A stretch of DNA of 39,608 nt, from NCBI RefSeq assembly GCF_008180615.1, contig NZ_VTEH01000010.1, positions 1-39,608 of the forward strand, in the 5' to 3' direction. The number at the start of each line of letters is the position of its first letter. Positions within the stretch are counted from its first letter, which is position 1. The notes under the pieces are model-generated. The model was not told where the DNA came from and did no database searches. It worked only from the letters and a program-made list of their open reading frames with translations. Positions 21,625-29,468 of this stretch are shown piece after piece. The stretch comes from Rossellomorea vietnamensis. GTDB taxonomy: Bacteria > Bacillota > Bacilli > Bacillales > Bacillaceae_B. Both the position numbers and the translations under genes were made by a program.

Positions 21625-21669
21625 TAATATCTATTAATCTGCTATAGCATTATTCCTATATTCATAGAT

Positions 21670-21806
21670 ATCTATTGTGCTGAGTTTTTCACCCTTTACT
21701 TCCAAAAAATGAGTTGTTATTAAGGTGTTTTCTTATACTCAAGGGGATTGAGCGGAAATCACTTGCTTCTTTGCAGCATTAAGTATATACAAACAGCACA
21801 ATAGAT
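21670..21806. repeat. 13-bp inverted repeats flanking about 110 bp (noc-soj spacer)
   Basis: ATCTATTGTGCTG (21670-21682) and its exact inverse CAGCACAATAGAT (21794-21806) enclose 111 bases without a gene. It may be a foldback element remnant or a long-range RNA stem after noc. It is directly followed by a terminator. Confidence 0.5.
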
Positions 21807-21813
21807 TCTTTCA

Positions 21814-21845
21814 GTGAGAAACAGTTAAATGGTTTCTCACTTTTT
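21814..21845 (+). terminator. terminator upstream of soj (noc transcript)
   Basis: A perfect 9-bp stem, GTGAGAAAC with GTTTCTCAC, has a 9-base loop and is followed by TTTTTG. It separates noc from the soj-spo0J operon. The bases between it and 21986 hold the soj leader, including the palindrome ATTCCGGAAT at 21903-21912. Confidence 0.88.
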
Positions 21846-21986
21846 GTATGCAGCCATTCAATATAAATTGGAAATAGAATTTTTTTGAAATGAAAGACAA
21901 ACTATTCCGGAATTTTGATAGAATAGAAGGTAGACGATAAATTTTTCAGGAAATTGAATTGGAAGTTTAAAGGGCAGGTGAAAACC

Positions 21987-22748
21987 TTGGGCAGAATAAT
22001 AGCCATAACCAACCAGAAGGGCGGAGTGGGAAAGACCACAACATCCGTCAATTTGGGGGCGTGTTTAGCATACATAGGAAAGAAAGTACTTCTAGTTGAC
22101 ATTGATCCGCAAGGAAATGCCACAAGCGGTGTGGGCATTGAAAAAGGGGATGTCCAGGAATGTATATATGATGTGTTAGTAGATGATGCAGAGGTCAAAG
22201 ATTTGGTGAAGCCGACTAAAGTGGAACGGCTATTTGCAGTACCCGCCACCATCTCGCTCGCAGGAGCGGAAATTGAACTTGTTCCAACGATATCCAGGGA
22301 GGTCCGCTTAAAGAGGGCTCTTGAAAAGGTTAAAGATGACTATGATTATATTATCATCGATTGTCCTCCCTCTCTTGGCTTGTTGACGATCAATGCGTTA
22401 ACCGCATCTGATGCCGTCATCATCCCTGTGCAATGTGAATATTACGCACTCGAGGGGCTGAGCCAGCTGTTGAGCACCGTCCGGCTGGTGCAAAAGCATC
22501 TTAATCATGACCTGGCGATCGATGGAGTCCTGCTGACCATGCTGGACGCTCGTACAAACCTGGGAATTCAGGTCATTGAAGAAGTGAAGAAATATTTTCA
22601 AGATAAAGTTTACCGGACCATTGTTCCTAGAAACATTCGATTAAGCGAAGCTCCAAGCCATGGAGAACCAATTATTATCTACGATAGCAAATCCAGGGGT
22701 GCAGAGGTTTATCTAGATCTAGCAAAGGAAGTGGCTGCGAATGGCTAA
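21987..22748 (+). CDS. soj: chromosome-partitioning ATPase Soj (ParA)
   Basis: Soj is a deviant Walker A ATPase that moves ParB-parS complexes and, in B. subtilis, regulates DnaA at oriC. The 253-residue protein has the signature lysine in QKGGVGKTTT (K11 and K16 with this start), DIDPQGNATSG near 40-50 and IIDCPPSLGLLTINAL near 119-134. The start is TTG at 21987, giving a protein that begins like B. subtilis Soj. GGCAGGTGA lies five bases upstream, and the longer frame from 21954 has no such site. It overlaps spo0J by eight bases, indicating coupling. Confidence 0.96.
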   Translation: MGRIIAITNQKGGVGKTTTSVNLGACLAYIGKKVLLVDIDPQGNATSGVGIEKGDVQECIYDVLVDDAEVKDLVKPTKVERLFAVPATISLAGAEIELVPTISREVRLKRALEKVKDDYDYIIIDCPPSLGLLTINALTASDAVIIPVQCEYYALEGLSQLLSTVRLVQKHLNHDLAIDGVLLTMLDARTNLGIQVIEEVKKYFQDKVYRTIVPRNIRLSEAPSHGEPIIIYDSKSRGAEVYLDLAKEVAANG

Positions 22749-23592
22749 AGGACTAGGTAAAGGAATAAACGCTTTATTCGCCAATGTGGATGCTGAGAAA
22801 GAAGAGTCAGTTCAGGAAATCAGCCTGAAAGAATTAAGGCCTAACCCTTATCAGCCGCGTAAAGTATTTGAACCTGAAGCAATCGAGGAATTGAAGGAAT
22901 CCATCCTGGAGCACGGGATTCTACAGCCGATCATTGCCAGGAAAAGCATCAAGGGCTTTGAAATAGTCGTTGGTGAGAGAAGATATAGAGCGGCTAAAGA
23001 AGCAAAGCTTGATAAAGTTCCCGTCGTTGTCAGGGAACTGACAGATAAACAAATGATGGAGCTCGCGGTATTAGAAAACCTGCAGCGTGAGGACCTCTCG
23101 CCGATTGAAGAAGGCAATGCGTATCAACTTCTGATGGACAAGCTGGACCTCACACAGGAACAGCTGGCGAAAAGGCTCGGGAAAAGCAGGCCCCATATTG
23201 CCAACCATATCCGTCTCCTTTCTCTGCCTGTGCAGATTCAGCAGCTGATCATCGATAATAAAATTACGATGGGACATGGCCGCGCTCTGCTTGGCTTAAG
23301 AAAGAAAGAGAAATTGCAGCAGGTTGTCGATAAAATCATCAAAGAATCTTTGAATGTAAGACAACTGGAGAAACTGATTCATGAGTTTAATGAAAATGTT
23401 TCACGTGAAACAAAGAAGCCGGAAAAGAAAGATGTTTTCATTAAAGAACAGGAAACAATTTTAAGAGAAAGATTCGGTACCAATGTTTCCATCAAGCAAT
23501 CCAAGAAAAAAGGCAAAATCGAATTCGAATTCTTCTCCAAAGAAGATCTGGATCGAATTCTGGAAATGCTGGGCCACTTGGAAGATAAATAA
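22741..23592 (+). CDS. spo0J: chromosome-partitioning protein Spo0J (ParB)
   Basis: Spo0J is the parS-binding CTPase clamp that segregates origins, loads SMC and antagonises Soj. The 283-residue protein starts MAKGLGKGINALF. The ParB N-terminal domain has GERRYRAAK near 78-86, followed by the arginine-rich patch and the helix-turn-helix region (LTQEQLAKRLGKSRPHIANHIRLL, about 138-161). The C-terminal dimerisation domain is basic (KKKGKIEFEFFS). A perfect parS is embedded in the gene and encodes NVSRET (about 219-224), as in B. subtilis. Confidence 0.97.
   Translation: MAKGLGKGINALFANVDAEKEESVQEISLKELRPNPYQPRKVFEPEAIEELKESILEHGILQPIIARKSIKGFEIVVGERRYRAAKEAKLDKVPVVVRELTDKQMMELAVLENLQREDLSPIEEGNAYQLLMDKLDLTQEQLAKRLGKSRPHIANHIRLLSLPVQIQQLIIDNKITMGHGRALLGLRKKEKLQQVVDKIIKESLNVRQLEKLIHEFNENVSRETKKPEKKDVFIKEQETILRERFGTNVSIKQSKKKGKIEFEFFSKEDLDRILEMLGHLEDK
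23397..23412. other. parS centromere site within spo0J
   Basis: TGTTTCACGTGAAACA is a perfect 16-bp palindrome matching the bacterial parS consensus. It lies inside spo0J, the same relative place as the best-known B. subtilis parS. Confidence 0.97.
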
Positions 23593-23604
23593 TAGGTGCT
23601 TATT

Positions 23605-23639
23605 GAACTGACCATTTTAAATGTGTTGGTTCTTTTTTT
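23605..23639 (+). terminator. spo0J terminator
   Basis: GAACTGAC and GTTGGTTC form an 8-bp stem including two G-T pairs, followed by seven T residues. It lies just after spo0J. Confidence 0.75.
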
Positions 23640-23853
23640 GTGCCGCCTTTTATCTTAAGGATGGACAGCCAGATGGATCTGCTGATTCTCACTTAAGGCA
23701 TAGCTTTGAAAATGGTTGTACCCAACAAACGGAAAACAGTCTTTTTTTAGGTTCCGTCTTTTATCCTAAATGTAAAAAAATTGTAGGCAATCACGGTGAA
23801 AAGTGCTATTTTAGTAGAAAGAATTTCGATAATCGAAAAAGGAGAACGTCTTT

Positions 23854-24573
23854 ATGGTGCTTTTAGGAACGATCGTTAATGGAGTGTGCATCATTATTGG
23901 CACTCTGCTTGGCAAGCTGCTTCACCGTATTCCGGAGAATATGAAAGGTACAGTGATGTATGCAATAGGGTTGGCTGTTATGGTTTTAGGATTACAGATG
24001 GGAATGAAAAGTGATAATTTCCTCATTGTCATTATCAGCCTTGTCCTCGGTGCGGTCATTGGTGAATGGATAGGCCTTGATGATAAGCTTAATGCTTTAG
24101 GATGCTGGCTGGAAAAAAGGCTGGGAACGGCAAATAGTGAAACGAGCATCTCGCAGGGTTTTGTGACAGCAACTTTGATTTTTGTCATTGGTGCAATGGC
24201 TGTAATTGGAGCACTGGACAGCGGTATCCGAGGGGCTCATGATGTTCTCTATACAAAGGCAATCATCGATGGATTTACTTCCCTCATCCTGACTACAACG
24301 TTGGGAATCGGTGTTATGTTTTCCGCGGTTCCGGTGGTCCTTTATCAGGGAACGATTGCTTTGTTCGCTACACAAATTGACCGCTTCGTCCCTCAAGCGG
24401 TTATGGATTCTTTTATCGTGGAAATGACTTCTGCCGGGGGTATCATGATATTTGCGATCGGCCTTAACCTCATCGGCCTCACAAAAATCAGGGTAGCGAA
24501 CCTTCTTCCCGGCATCCTTGTGGTTGCAGCAGTTGTCTCCTTAATGTACGGATATCAGCAATTTATTTTGTAA
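23854..24573 (+). CDS. DUF554 family membrane protein
   Basis: This 239-residue, very hydrophobic protein has about six to seven predicted membrane segments. It carries the DUF554 (YdfK/YqgA) hallmarks: the N-terminal MVLLGTIVNGVCIIIGTLLG, the central LGAVIGEWIGLDDKLNALG, and the FVIGAMAVIGALDSGIRG block. The family's function is unknown; transport has been suggested for relatives. AAAAGGAGAAC precedes the ATG. It stands alone after spo0J with a 260-base spacer. A dispersed repeat starts one base after its stop, so that repeat lies inside its 3' untranslated region. Confidence 0.85.
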   Translation: MVLLGTIVNGVCIIIGTLLGKLLHRIPENMKGTVMYAIGLAVMVLGLQMGMKSDNFLIVIISLVLGAVIGEWIGLDDKLNALGCWLEKRLGTANSETSISQGFVTATLIFVIGAMAVIGALDSGIRGAHDVLYTKAIIDGFTSLILTTTLGIGVMFSAVPVVLYQGTIALFATQIDRFVPQAVMDSFIVEMTSAGGIMIFAIGLNLIGLTKIRVANLLPGILVVAAVVSLMYGYQQFIL

Positions 24574-24574
24574 T

Positions 24575-24746
24575 GGCTCTTTTCGTATACTTTGTTGCTA
24601 TTTGATACTAATTCCGAAAAAATAATCTTGTTAAGAGAGGTAAGAACTCTGGTAACACCGAAAAGAAAAGAGCTGCTCTCCCTCGATAAGAGATAAAACT
24701 CTAGTATCCGGGGATATCCGAAAGCAACAATATATGCGAAAACATC
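24575..24746 (+). repeat. dispersed inverted-terminus repeat, copy C (best preserved)
   Basis: This element of about 170 bases begins GGCTCTTTTCGTATACTTTG and ends with AAGCAACAATATATGCGAAA plus ACATCC. The ends are inverted repeats with about 20 of 26 positions matching. The internal block CGAAAAGAAAAGAGCTGCTC and the GTATCCGGGGATATCCGAAA block are shared with copy B. It starts one base after the DUF554 stop codon and precedes the terminator. Confidence 0.78.
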
Positions 24747-24754
24747 CTTTATAA

Positions 24755-24793
24755 TAAAAAAACACACTAAGCTTGGCTGCCATGTGTGTTTTT
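24755..24793. terminator. bidirectional terminator between DUF554 gene and yyaC
   Basis: AAAAAAACACAC and GTGTGTTTTTT flank a 16-base loop. The A run on one side and the T run on the other let it serve the plus-strand DUF554 gene and the minus-strand yyaC, which converge here. Confidence 0.85.
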
Positions 24794-24797
24794 TCTA

Positions 24798-25418
24798 TTA
24801 TAGCAATTGCTGTTTTTCTTCATTAAGGTTCACCTTGAAGAATGACTCTTTTCGTGGTCTTGCCTTGCTTGCCAGATAGATTCCTTCTGAAATGATTCTG
24901 GCCATTTTCAGAACAAGATTCAAGCGGGTATTCTGCAAAACAAAGAATTCCATAAAGCCGCTGACATTTACAATTCCGGTGATATGCATATCACCGACAT
25001 CCGGAAGTTCCTTATTTACACCCGCACCAGGCTTTACAGGTCCGTCGCCAAGCTGGATTGCCCCGACGCTCTTGAGTCTTCCAAGACAGGCATCGATGCC
25101 GATGATGAAAGGATTCAGATGACTTTTTCTGATTTCCTCCAGCTTTTCTTCCAGGTTGACGGCATGAATGGGATCATCCAGTGTACCGTAAATATGAAGA
25201 CCGTCCGTTACTTTTTCTTCTAAAAAGGTGCCGACGAGTGGTCCTAAGGAATCGCCTGTTGAGCGATCTGTTCCGATACAAACGATTACTACGGGTCTCA
25301 TGGTTGTCGGAAGCATGGTGAGCAGTTCCGCAGAGATTGAGGCGGCTGCTTTTTCATCATCATGCAGCACTCGGTATGGCTCTGCTTTCCGCTCAAAAAA
25401 ACCCTTTTTCAGATTCAT
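24798..25418 (-). CDS. yyaC: spore protease-like protein YyaC (DUF1256)
   Basis: This 206-residue protein belongs to the YyaC family, structurally related to the spore protease GPR and present in spore formers. The core CIGTDRSTGDSLGPLVG lies at about 47-63, the aspartate-containing IIGIDACLG at about 105-113 and DVGDMHITGIVNVSGFMEF near 140. In B. subtilis the gene is expressed in the forespore, and its exact substrate is uncertain. I start at ATG 25418, eight bases after AAGGAG. The GTG at 25427 touches that site and is too close. It is one of three genes facing the replication fork on the right arm. Confidence 0.92.
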   Translation of the reverse strand: MNLKKGFFERKAEPYRVLHDDEKAAASISAELLTMLPTTMRPVVIVCIGTDRSTGDSLGPLVGTFLEEKVTDGLHIYGTLDDPIHAVNLEEKLEEIRKSHLNPFIIGIDACLGRLKSVGAIQLGDGPVKPGAGVNKELPDVGDMHITGIVNVSGFMEFFVLQNTRLNLVLKMARIISEGIYLASKARPRKESFFKVNLNEEKQQLL

Positions 25419-25611
25419 TCCCTCCACTCCTTTGTGGGTAGTATTAACAGTATACGGAAAAAAAGGCTTATCTATACATAGTATTATGTATTTGTCACAA
25501 ACTAAGACCTTTTAAACAATTTTCGGATAGTTTGCTTGCCGCTATCCAAATACGGATAAAATTGATACAATGAGATATATTTTCTGAGAGCTTTATAGGA
25601 GTGGATTTCTT

Positions 25612-26559
25612 ATGAGTCAAACAAATAATAATGAGGCTGAAAATCCGTTAGAGGAATCTGCTGATCAGGCTAAACAAGTAACACAAGAATTCTGGGATAA
25701 GTTAATTAGTGATGACTTATGGATTGAGATTGGTTTAGCTTCAGTAAAAATAATTTTAATTTTATTATTAACTGCTGTTGTCCTTAAAGTCGGTAGAACA
25801 GTTATTAGAAATATATTCAGGGTGCGTTCACGGTCTCCTTTTAAAATAACGGAGAGACGAGAAGCTACCTTAAGTAAACTATTGGAAAATGTCTTGACCT
25901 ATGTTGTGTATTTCATATCAATCACGATGGTTTTAACCAACTTGGGAGTTGAGATTGGAGCTCTCTTAGCCGGTGCGGGAATTGTCGGTTTAGCTGTTGG
26001 TTTCGGGGCTCAGAACCTTGTGAGAGATATTATCACCGGCTTCTTCATCATCTTTGAAGACCAGTTCTCCGTAGGGGACTTCATCCGTGTCGGGGCACTG
26101 GAAGGAAATGTGGAAGAAATCGGTCTGAGAACAACGAAAATTAAAAACTGGACTGGTGAGCTTCATATCATACCAAATGGAAATATCGCCGAGGTCACCA
26201 ACTTTTCTATCCATAATAGTATCGCTGTAGTGGATGTCAGCATCGCTTATGAAGAGAACATCGAAGAAGCAGAAAGAGTCATCAGTGAACTTCTGCAGAC
26301 AATGCCTCAAAAATACGAAGAACTGGTCACACCTCCGGATCTGCTGGGTGTCCAGACACTGGGAGCTTCCGATGTTGTCATGAGGATTGTAGCGGAATGT
26401 ACCCCAATGCAGCACTGGGCAATGGCGCGAAATATCCGAAAAGATGTTAAACTTGTATTGGATAAACATGGAATAGAAATTCCATTCCCTCGAATGGTTA
26501 TGTATAACAGACAAGAAGAGAGTATAGAAAATTCCGTAAGACAGCTTGATAGTGAGTAG
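25612..26559 (+). CDS. MscS-family small-conductance mechanosensitive channel
   Basis: This 315-residue protein probably releases solutes during hypo-osmotic shock. After a polar N-terminus of 40 residues come hydrophobic segments at about 45-65, 95-115 and 118-150. The last is the pore helix with the glycine/alanine-rich AGAGIVGLAVGFGAQNLVRDI typical of MscS TM3. The beta domain follows (FSVGDFIRVGALEGNVEEIGLRTTKI, then IIPNGNIAEVTNFS), then an alpha/beta domain ending near 300. The context suggests cotranscription with yyzM, 12 bases downstream. The ATG follows TAGGAGTGG. Confidence 0.93.
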   Translation: MSQTNNNEAENPLEESADQAKQVTQEFWDKLISDDLWIEIGLASVKIILILLLTAVVLKVGRTVIRNIFRVRSRSPFKITERREATLSKLLENVLTYVVYFISITMVLTNLGVEIGALLAGAGIVGLAVGFGAQNLVRDIITGFFIIFEDQFSVGDFIRVGALEGNVEEIGLRTTKIKNWTGELHIIPNGNIAEVTNFSIHNSIAVVDVSIAYEENIEEAERVISELLQTMPQKYEELVTPPDLLGVQTLGASDVVMRIVAECTPMQHWAMARNIRKDVKLVLDKHGIEIPFPRMVMYNRQEESIENSVRQLDSE

Positions 26560-26571
26560 GGAGGAAAAGGT

Positions 26572-26775
26572 ATGGAGCCAAAAAGCTTTCAATTGAACGA
26601 TGTCGTGGAAATGAAAAAGCCGCACCCATGTGGAGTCAACCGCTGGAAAGTCATCAGAATGGGCATGGATATCCGTATCAAATGCCAGGGATGTGACCAC
26701 AGTATCATGCTTCCTAGAAAAGAGTTTTCGAAAAAGATGAAGAAGGTATTGGAGTCTGCGGGAGAAGAGAATTAA
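26572..26775 (+). CDS. yyzM: DUF951 protein YyzM
   Basis: This 67-residue protein of the DUF951 family contains NDVVEMKKPHPCGVNRWKVIRMGMDIRIKCQGC, with conserved cysteines in PHPCG and KCQGC that may bind metal. Function is unknown. The gene sits between the mechanosensitive channel gene and ychF throughout Bacilli and is preceded by GGGAGGAAAAGG. It starts 12 bases after the channel gene and ends before a terminator, so the two form a small operon. Confidence 0.9.
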   Translation: MEPKSFQLNDVVEMKKPHPCGVNRWKVIRMGMDIRIKCQGCDHSIMLPRKEFSKKMKKVLESAGEEN

Positions 26776-26780
26776 GCAGG

Positions 26781-26818
26781 AGAGGGATTATCCGTTCAGG
26801 GGTACTCCCTCTCTTTTT
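26781..26818 (+). terminator. terminator after yyzM
   Basis: AGAGGGA and TCCCTCT form a 7-bp stem with an 18-base loop, followed by CTTTTTC. The rest of the spacer to ychF holds no gene. Confidence 0.78.
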
Positions 26819-27065
26819 CTGTTAAAACCAATCCTCGATTAGAAGAGTTCTATTACTCTCTAAAATATTCTAAGTTACCAAACTGGCTTGCTCTCCGGCT
26901 ATTTCCCAGGCAACTTCCTTCCAGCTCTATCCGATCATTCCACCCTCCCCTTGTGTTTCTATCACTTAAAACCTATAATTAGAAAAGGTTTGAATAATTT
27001 TAGACATTGACTGCCGGTTCATCAGGCAGAATAAATATAGATCCATTTAATGAGGAGTGACCAAA

Positions 27066-28166
27066 ATGGCTTTAACAGCTGGAATTGTTGGTTTGCCGAA
27101 TGTCGGGAAATCAACTTTATTTAATGCAATCACAAAAGCAGGCGCAGAGTCTGCCAACTATCCGTTCTGTACAATTGACCCGAACGTCGGAATCGTAGAG
27201 GTTCCTGATTACCGCCTTGATAAATTGACTGAGCTTGTTGAACCGAAGAAGACTGTTCCGACAGCTTTCGAATTCACTGATATTGCCGGGATTGTGAAAG
27301 GTGCCAGCAAAGGTGAAGGACTTGGAAATAAGTTTCTTTCTCATATCCGCCAAGTGGATGCGATCTGCCAGGTTGTCCGCTGCTTTGCGGATGATAATAT
27401 CACCCACGTTTCCGGGAAAGTAAATCCGCTGGATGATATTGAAGTAATTAATCTTGAATTGATTCTGGCAGACCTAGAGTCTGTTGACAAACGAATTGCC
27501 CGTGTACAAAAATTGGCCAAGCAAAAAGACAAAGAGGCTGCTTATGAGCATGAGATTCTTGTGAAATTGAAAGAGGCATTTGAAGAAGGCAGATCTGCTC
27601 GTACGGTTGAATTCTCAGAGGAGCAGATGAAAGTAGTAAAAGGCCTGCATCTTCTGACGATCAAGCCTGTCCTCTATGTTGCCAATGTTAGCGAAGATGA
27701 CATTGTAGACCCATCTGATAATGAATATGTTCAGCAGGTCCGTGAGTTCGCGAAAGGTGACAACGCTGAAGTGATCGTTGTTTGTGCGAAGATTGAATCA
27801 GAAATTGCTGAGCTTGATGATGAAGAGAAAGCCATGTTCCTTGAAGAGCTTGGTATCGAAGAGTCTGGTCTGGACCAGCTGATCCGTGCTGCTTATGACC
27901 TTCTTGGGCTTGCCACCTACTTCACTGCCGGTGTTCAAGAAGTCCGCGCGTGGACGTTCCGACAAGGCATGAAAGCTCCTGAATGTGCCGGGATCATCCA
28001 TACTGACTTCGAAAAAGGCTTCATCCGTGCGGAAACCGTATCATACGACGACCTGGTTGCAAATGAAACCATGGGAGCTGCACGTGAAGCAGGAAAAGTA
28101 AGACTTGAAGGAAAAGAATATATAGTAAAAGATGGAGATGTCATCCACTTCCGTTTTAACGTCTAA
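27066..28166 (+). CDS. ychF: redox- and ribosome-associated ATPase YchF
   Basis: YchF is a universally conserved Obg-like P-loop NTPase that prefers ATP, binds ribosomes and negatively affects oxidative-stress responses. The 366-residue protein has GLPNVGKSTLFNAI near 8-21, DIAGIVKGASKGEGLGN near 73-89 and NVSEDD near 204. An inserted coiled-coil (about 125-185) follows the G domain, and a C-terminal TGS domain ends in KDGDVIHFRF. ATG 27066 lies eight bases after GAGGAG and gives the family start MALTAGIVG. In B. subtilis the gene (yyaF) is likewise just upstream of rpsF, here with a PadR pair inserted between. Confidence 0.97.
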   Translation: MALTAGIVGLPNVGKSTLFNAITKAGAESANYPFCTIDPNVGIVEVPDYRLDKLTELVEPKKTVPTAFEFTDIAGIVKGASKGEGLGNKFLSHIRQVDAICQVVRCFADDNITHVSGKVNPLDDIEVINLELILADLESVDKRIARVQKLAKQKDKEAAYEHEILVKLKEAFEEGRSARTVEFSEEQMKVVKGLHLLTIKPVLYVANVSEDDIVDPSDNEYVQQVREFAKGDNAEVIVVCAKIESEIAELDDEEKAMFLEELGIEESGLDQLIRAAYDLLGLATYFTAGVQEVRAWTFRQGMKAPECAGIIHTDFEKGFIRAETVSYDDLVANETMGAAREAGKVRLEGKEYIVKDGDVIHFRFNV

Positions 28167-28175
28167 ATAAAATAT

Positions 28176-28219
28176 AGCTGTTCAAAGTCCTTATAATGGG
28201 TACTTTGAACAGCTTTTTT
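28176..28219 (+). terminator. ychF terminator
   Basis: A perfect 13-bp stem, AGCTGTTCAAAGT with ACTTTGAACAGCT, has a 13-base loop and is followed by TTTTTC. Confidence 0.92.
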
Positions 28220-28223
28220 CTTA

Positions 28224-28310
28224 TTGACAATACTGGAATATTTCCCGTAAGATAAAGCTATCTTGTAAAACAAGATAGCTTTTTTTTGATTCACTACCTT
28301 GTAAAACAAG
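28224..28310 (+). promoter_or_regulatory. padR promoter and twin palindromic operators
   Basis: TTGACA (28224-28229) and TAAGAT (28248-28253, spacer 18) are followed by two copies of TAnCTTGTAAAACAAGnTA, with cores at 28262-28274 and 28298-28310, 36 bases apart. PadR regulators bind such palindromes upstream of their own genes. The first copy is extended to a 12-bp stem (AAGCTATCTTGT with ACAAGATAGCTT, 28255-28281) followed by a T run, so it can also act as an intrinsic terminator. Confidence 0.7.
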
Positions 28311-28329
28311 TTAGAGAGGATGCAAACAC

Positions 28330-28668
28330 GTGTCATTAAAAAGTCAGATGTTAAAAGGCATCTTAGAAGGATGTATCCTTGCCATCATCCATGAAAGTCC
28401 CACCTATGGATATGAACTTTATGTGAAACTATCCCAGAGAGGCATGGATGCTGTTAGCGAAGGTTCGATCTACCCTGTTTTATTGCGTCTCCAAAAAGAA
28501 GGGTTAATTCAGGGAAAGATGAAAAAATCAGACAGCGGGCCAAACCGGAAATATTATACCCTTACCGGTGCAGGTGAGAGTGCACTTGGACAATTTCGGG
28601 GTGAGTGGAAAAAATTAAGTACTTCAGTTGATTCAATTTTTAAAGGAGGGAAAACGTGTGACAGCTAA
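28330..28668 (+). CDS. PadR family transcriptional regulator
   Basis: This 112-residue protein is a winged-helix regulator of the PadR family, short subfamily. The family motif SPTYGYELYVKL is near 20-31, EGSIYPVLLRLQKEGLI near 43-59 and the wing with GPNRKYYTLTGAGE near 69-82. These proteins usually repress their own operon together with a membrane protein or transporter and are released by a small ligand. The start is GTG at 28330, with GAGAGGATG upstream. It overlaps the following gene by 11 bases. The twin palindromes upstream are its likely operators. Confidence 0.92.
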   Translation: MSLKSQMLKGILEGCILAIIHESPTYGYELYVKLSQRGMDAVSEGSIYPVLLRLQKEGLIQGKMKKSDSGPNRKYYTLTGAGESALGQFRGEWKKLSTSVDSIFKGGKTCDS

Positions 28669-29302
28669 GGAAATGATCGAGCTCAATAATGAAAGAAGAG
28701 AAAAACTGAATGAAGCAAACAAGAAGTACTATGAAGATATGCTTCTTTACATTCGAATGAGTAATGTAGCGGAGCAAGATGGTGAAGAACTTCTTCTCGA
28801 AATTCTTGAGCACCTTCTGGAAGCGCAGGAAAATGGCCAGAGTGCTGAGGAAGTGTTTGGAAATCAGCCAAAGAAGTATTGTGATGAGCTGTTGAAAGAT
28901 TTGCCAAAAGAGCCTGTAGCAAATAAATTATGGATGTATTTCTATATAACTGTCTCAGGGATGGCGTGGTATTTCTTGGTTCACGGAGTATTTGCCCTCT
29001 TCGTGCCGCCTGAAAAAGGACTCCCTCTTACTCCGATTCTTGTCTCGATTGTATTCTTTGGAGCTGTGGTTCTGTTACTGTTAAAACTTATGAAGTGGAC
29101 AACATATAAAAAGAGAGCAAATCTGTGGCTCCTGTCTATGGGTGCACTTATATTTATGGGCTGGACGGGACTTCTTATCTATCTGGAACTCCAAGATGCC
29201 TTTCAATATGAACTGGCATGGCCGATGTATACATCACTGGCAGTTGCAATAATTCTATTCAGTCTGTCCTGGATATTACGCCATAGAGTCATTAAGTTTT
29301 AG
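28658..29302 (+). CDS. DUF1129-like membrane protein coupled to PadR
   Basis: This 214-residue protein has a charged N-terminal half containing NNERREKLNEANKKYYEDMLLYIR and a helical acidic region to about residue 85, then four predicted membrane segments (about 93-112, 120-145, 155-173 and 187-205). The arrangement and the first motif match the DUF1129 family, often found beside PadR regulators. Function is unknown. The GTG start at 28658 lies seven bases after AGGAGGG; the longer frame from 28628 lacks a site. The overlap with padR implies translational coupling, so the protein may modulate or be regulated by PadR. Confidence 0.8.
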   Translation: MTAKEMIELNNERREKLNEANKKYYEDMLLYIRMSNVAEQDGEELLLEILEHLLEAQENGQSAEEVFGNQPKKYCDELLKDLPKEPVANKLWMYFYITVSGMAWYFLVHGVFALFVPPEKGLPLTPILVSIVFFGAVVLLLLKLMKWTTYKKRANLWLLSMGALIFMGWTGLLIYLELQDAFQYELAWPMYTSLAVAIILFSLSWILRHRVIKF

Positions 29303-29358
29303 AAAAAGCTGTTTCTATAACTCAGTAGAGAAAGAATGTTAATGTATTTCGCGTGCTA

Positions 29359-29394
29359 TTGCATTAACCTGTCCACTATGATATAATTCTAACT
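29359..29394 (+). promoter_or_regulatory. rpsF operon promoter
   Basis: TTGCAT (29359-29364) and a perfect TATAAT (29382-29387) lie 17 bases apart, upstream of a leader of about 75 bases before rpsF. Confidence 0.75.
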
Positions 29395-29413
29395 TGTGAG
29401 TAATATTATATTG

Positions 29414-29457
29414 CTCCTTGCTCTTCTGCCGAGAAGAGCCGCATAGACCACAAGGAG
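29414..29457 (+). promoter_or_regulatory. S6:S18-type autoregulatory leader
   Basis: CTCCTTG (29414-29420) pairs with CAAGGAG (29451-29457), which includes the rpsF ribosome-binding site. Inside, GCTCTTC pairs with GAAGAGC (29420-29426 and 29433-29439) around a TGCCGA loop carrying CCG. S6:S18 leaders use a CCG motif and sequester the start region, so the proteins can repress their own synthesis. Assignment to that class is by resemblance. Confidence 0.6.
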
Positions 29458-29468
29458 GTGACTACAAG

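Noticed and set aside
23621..23866. 81-codon frame between spo0J and the DUF554 gene
   Set aside because: It starts inside the spo0J terminator and overlaps the well-supported start of the next gene.
25990..26700. 236-codon open frame on the minus strand
   Set aside because: Antisense to the MscS gene and yyzM, with no motif or start signal.
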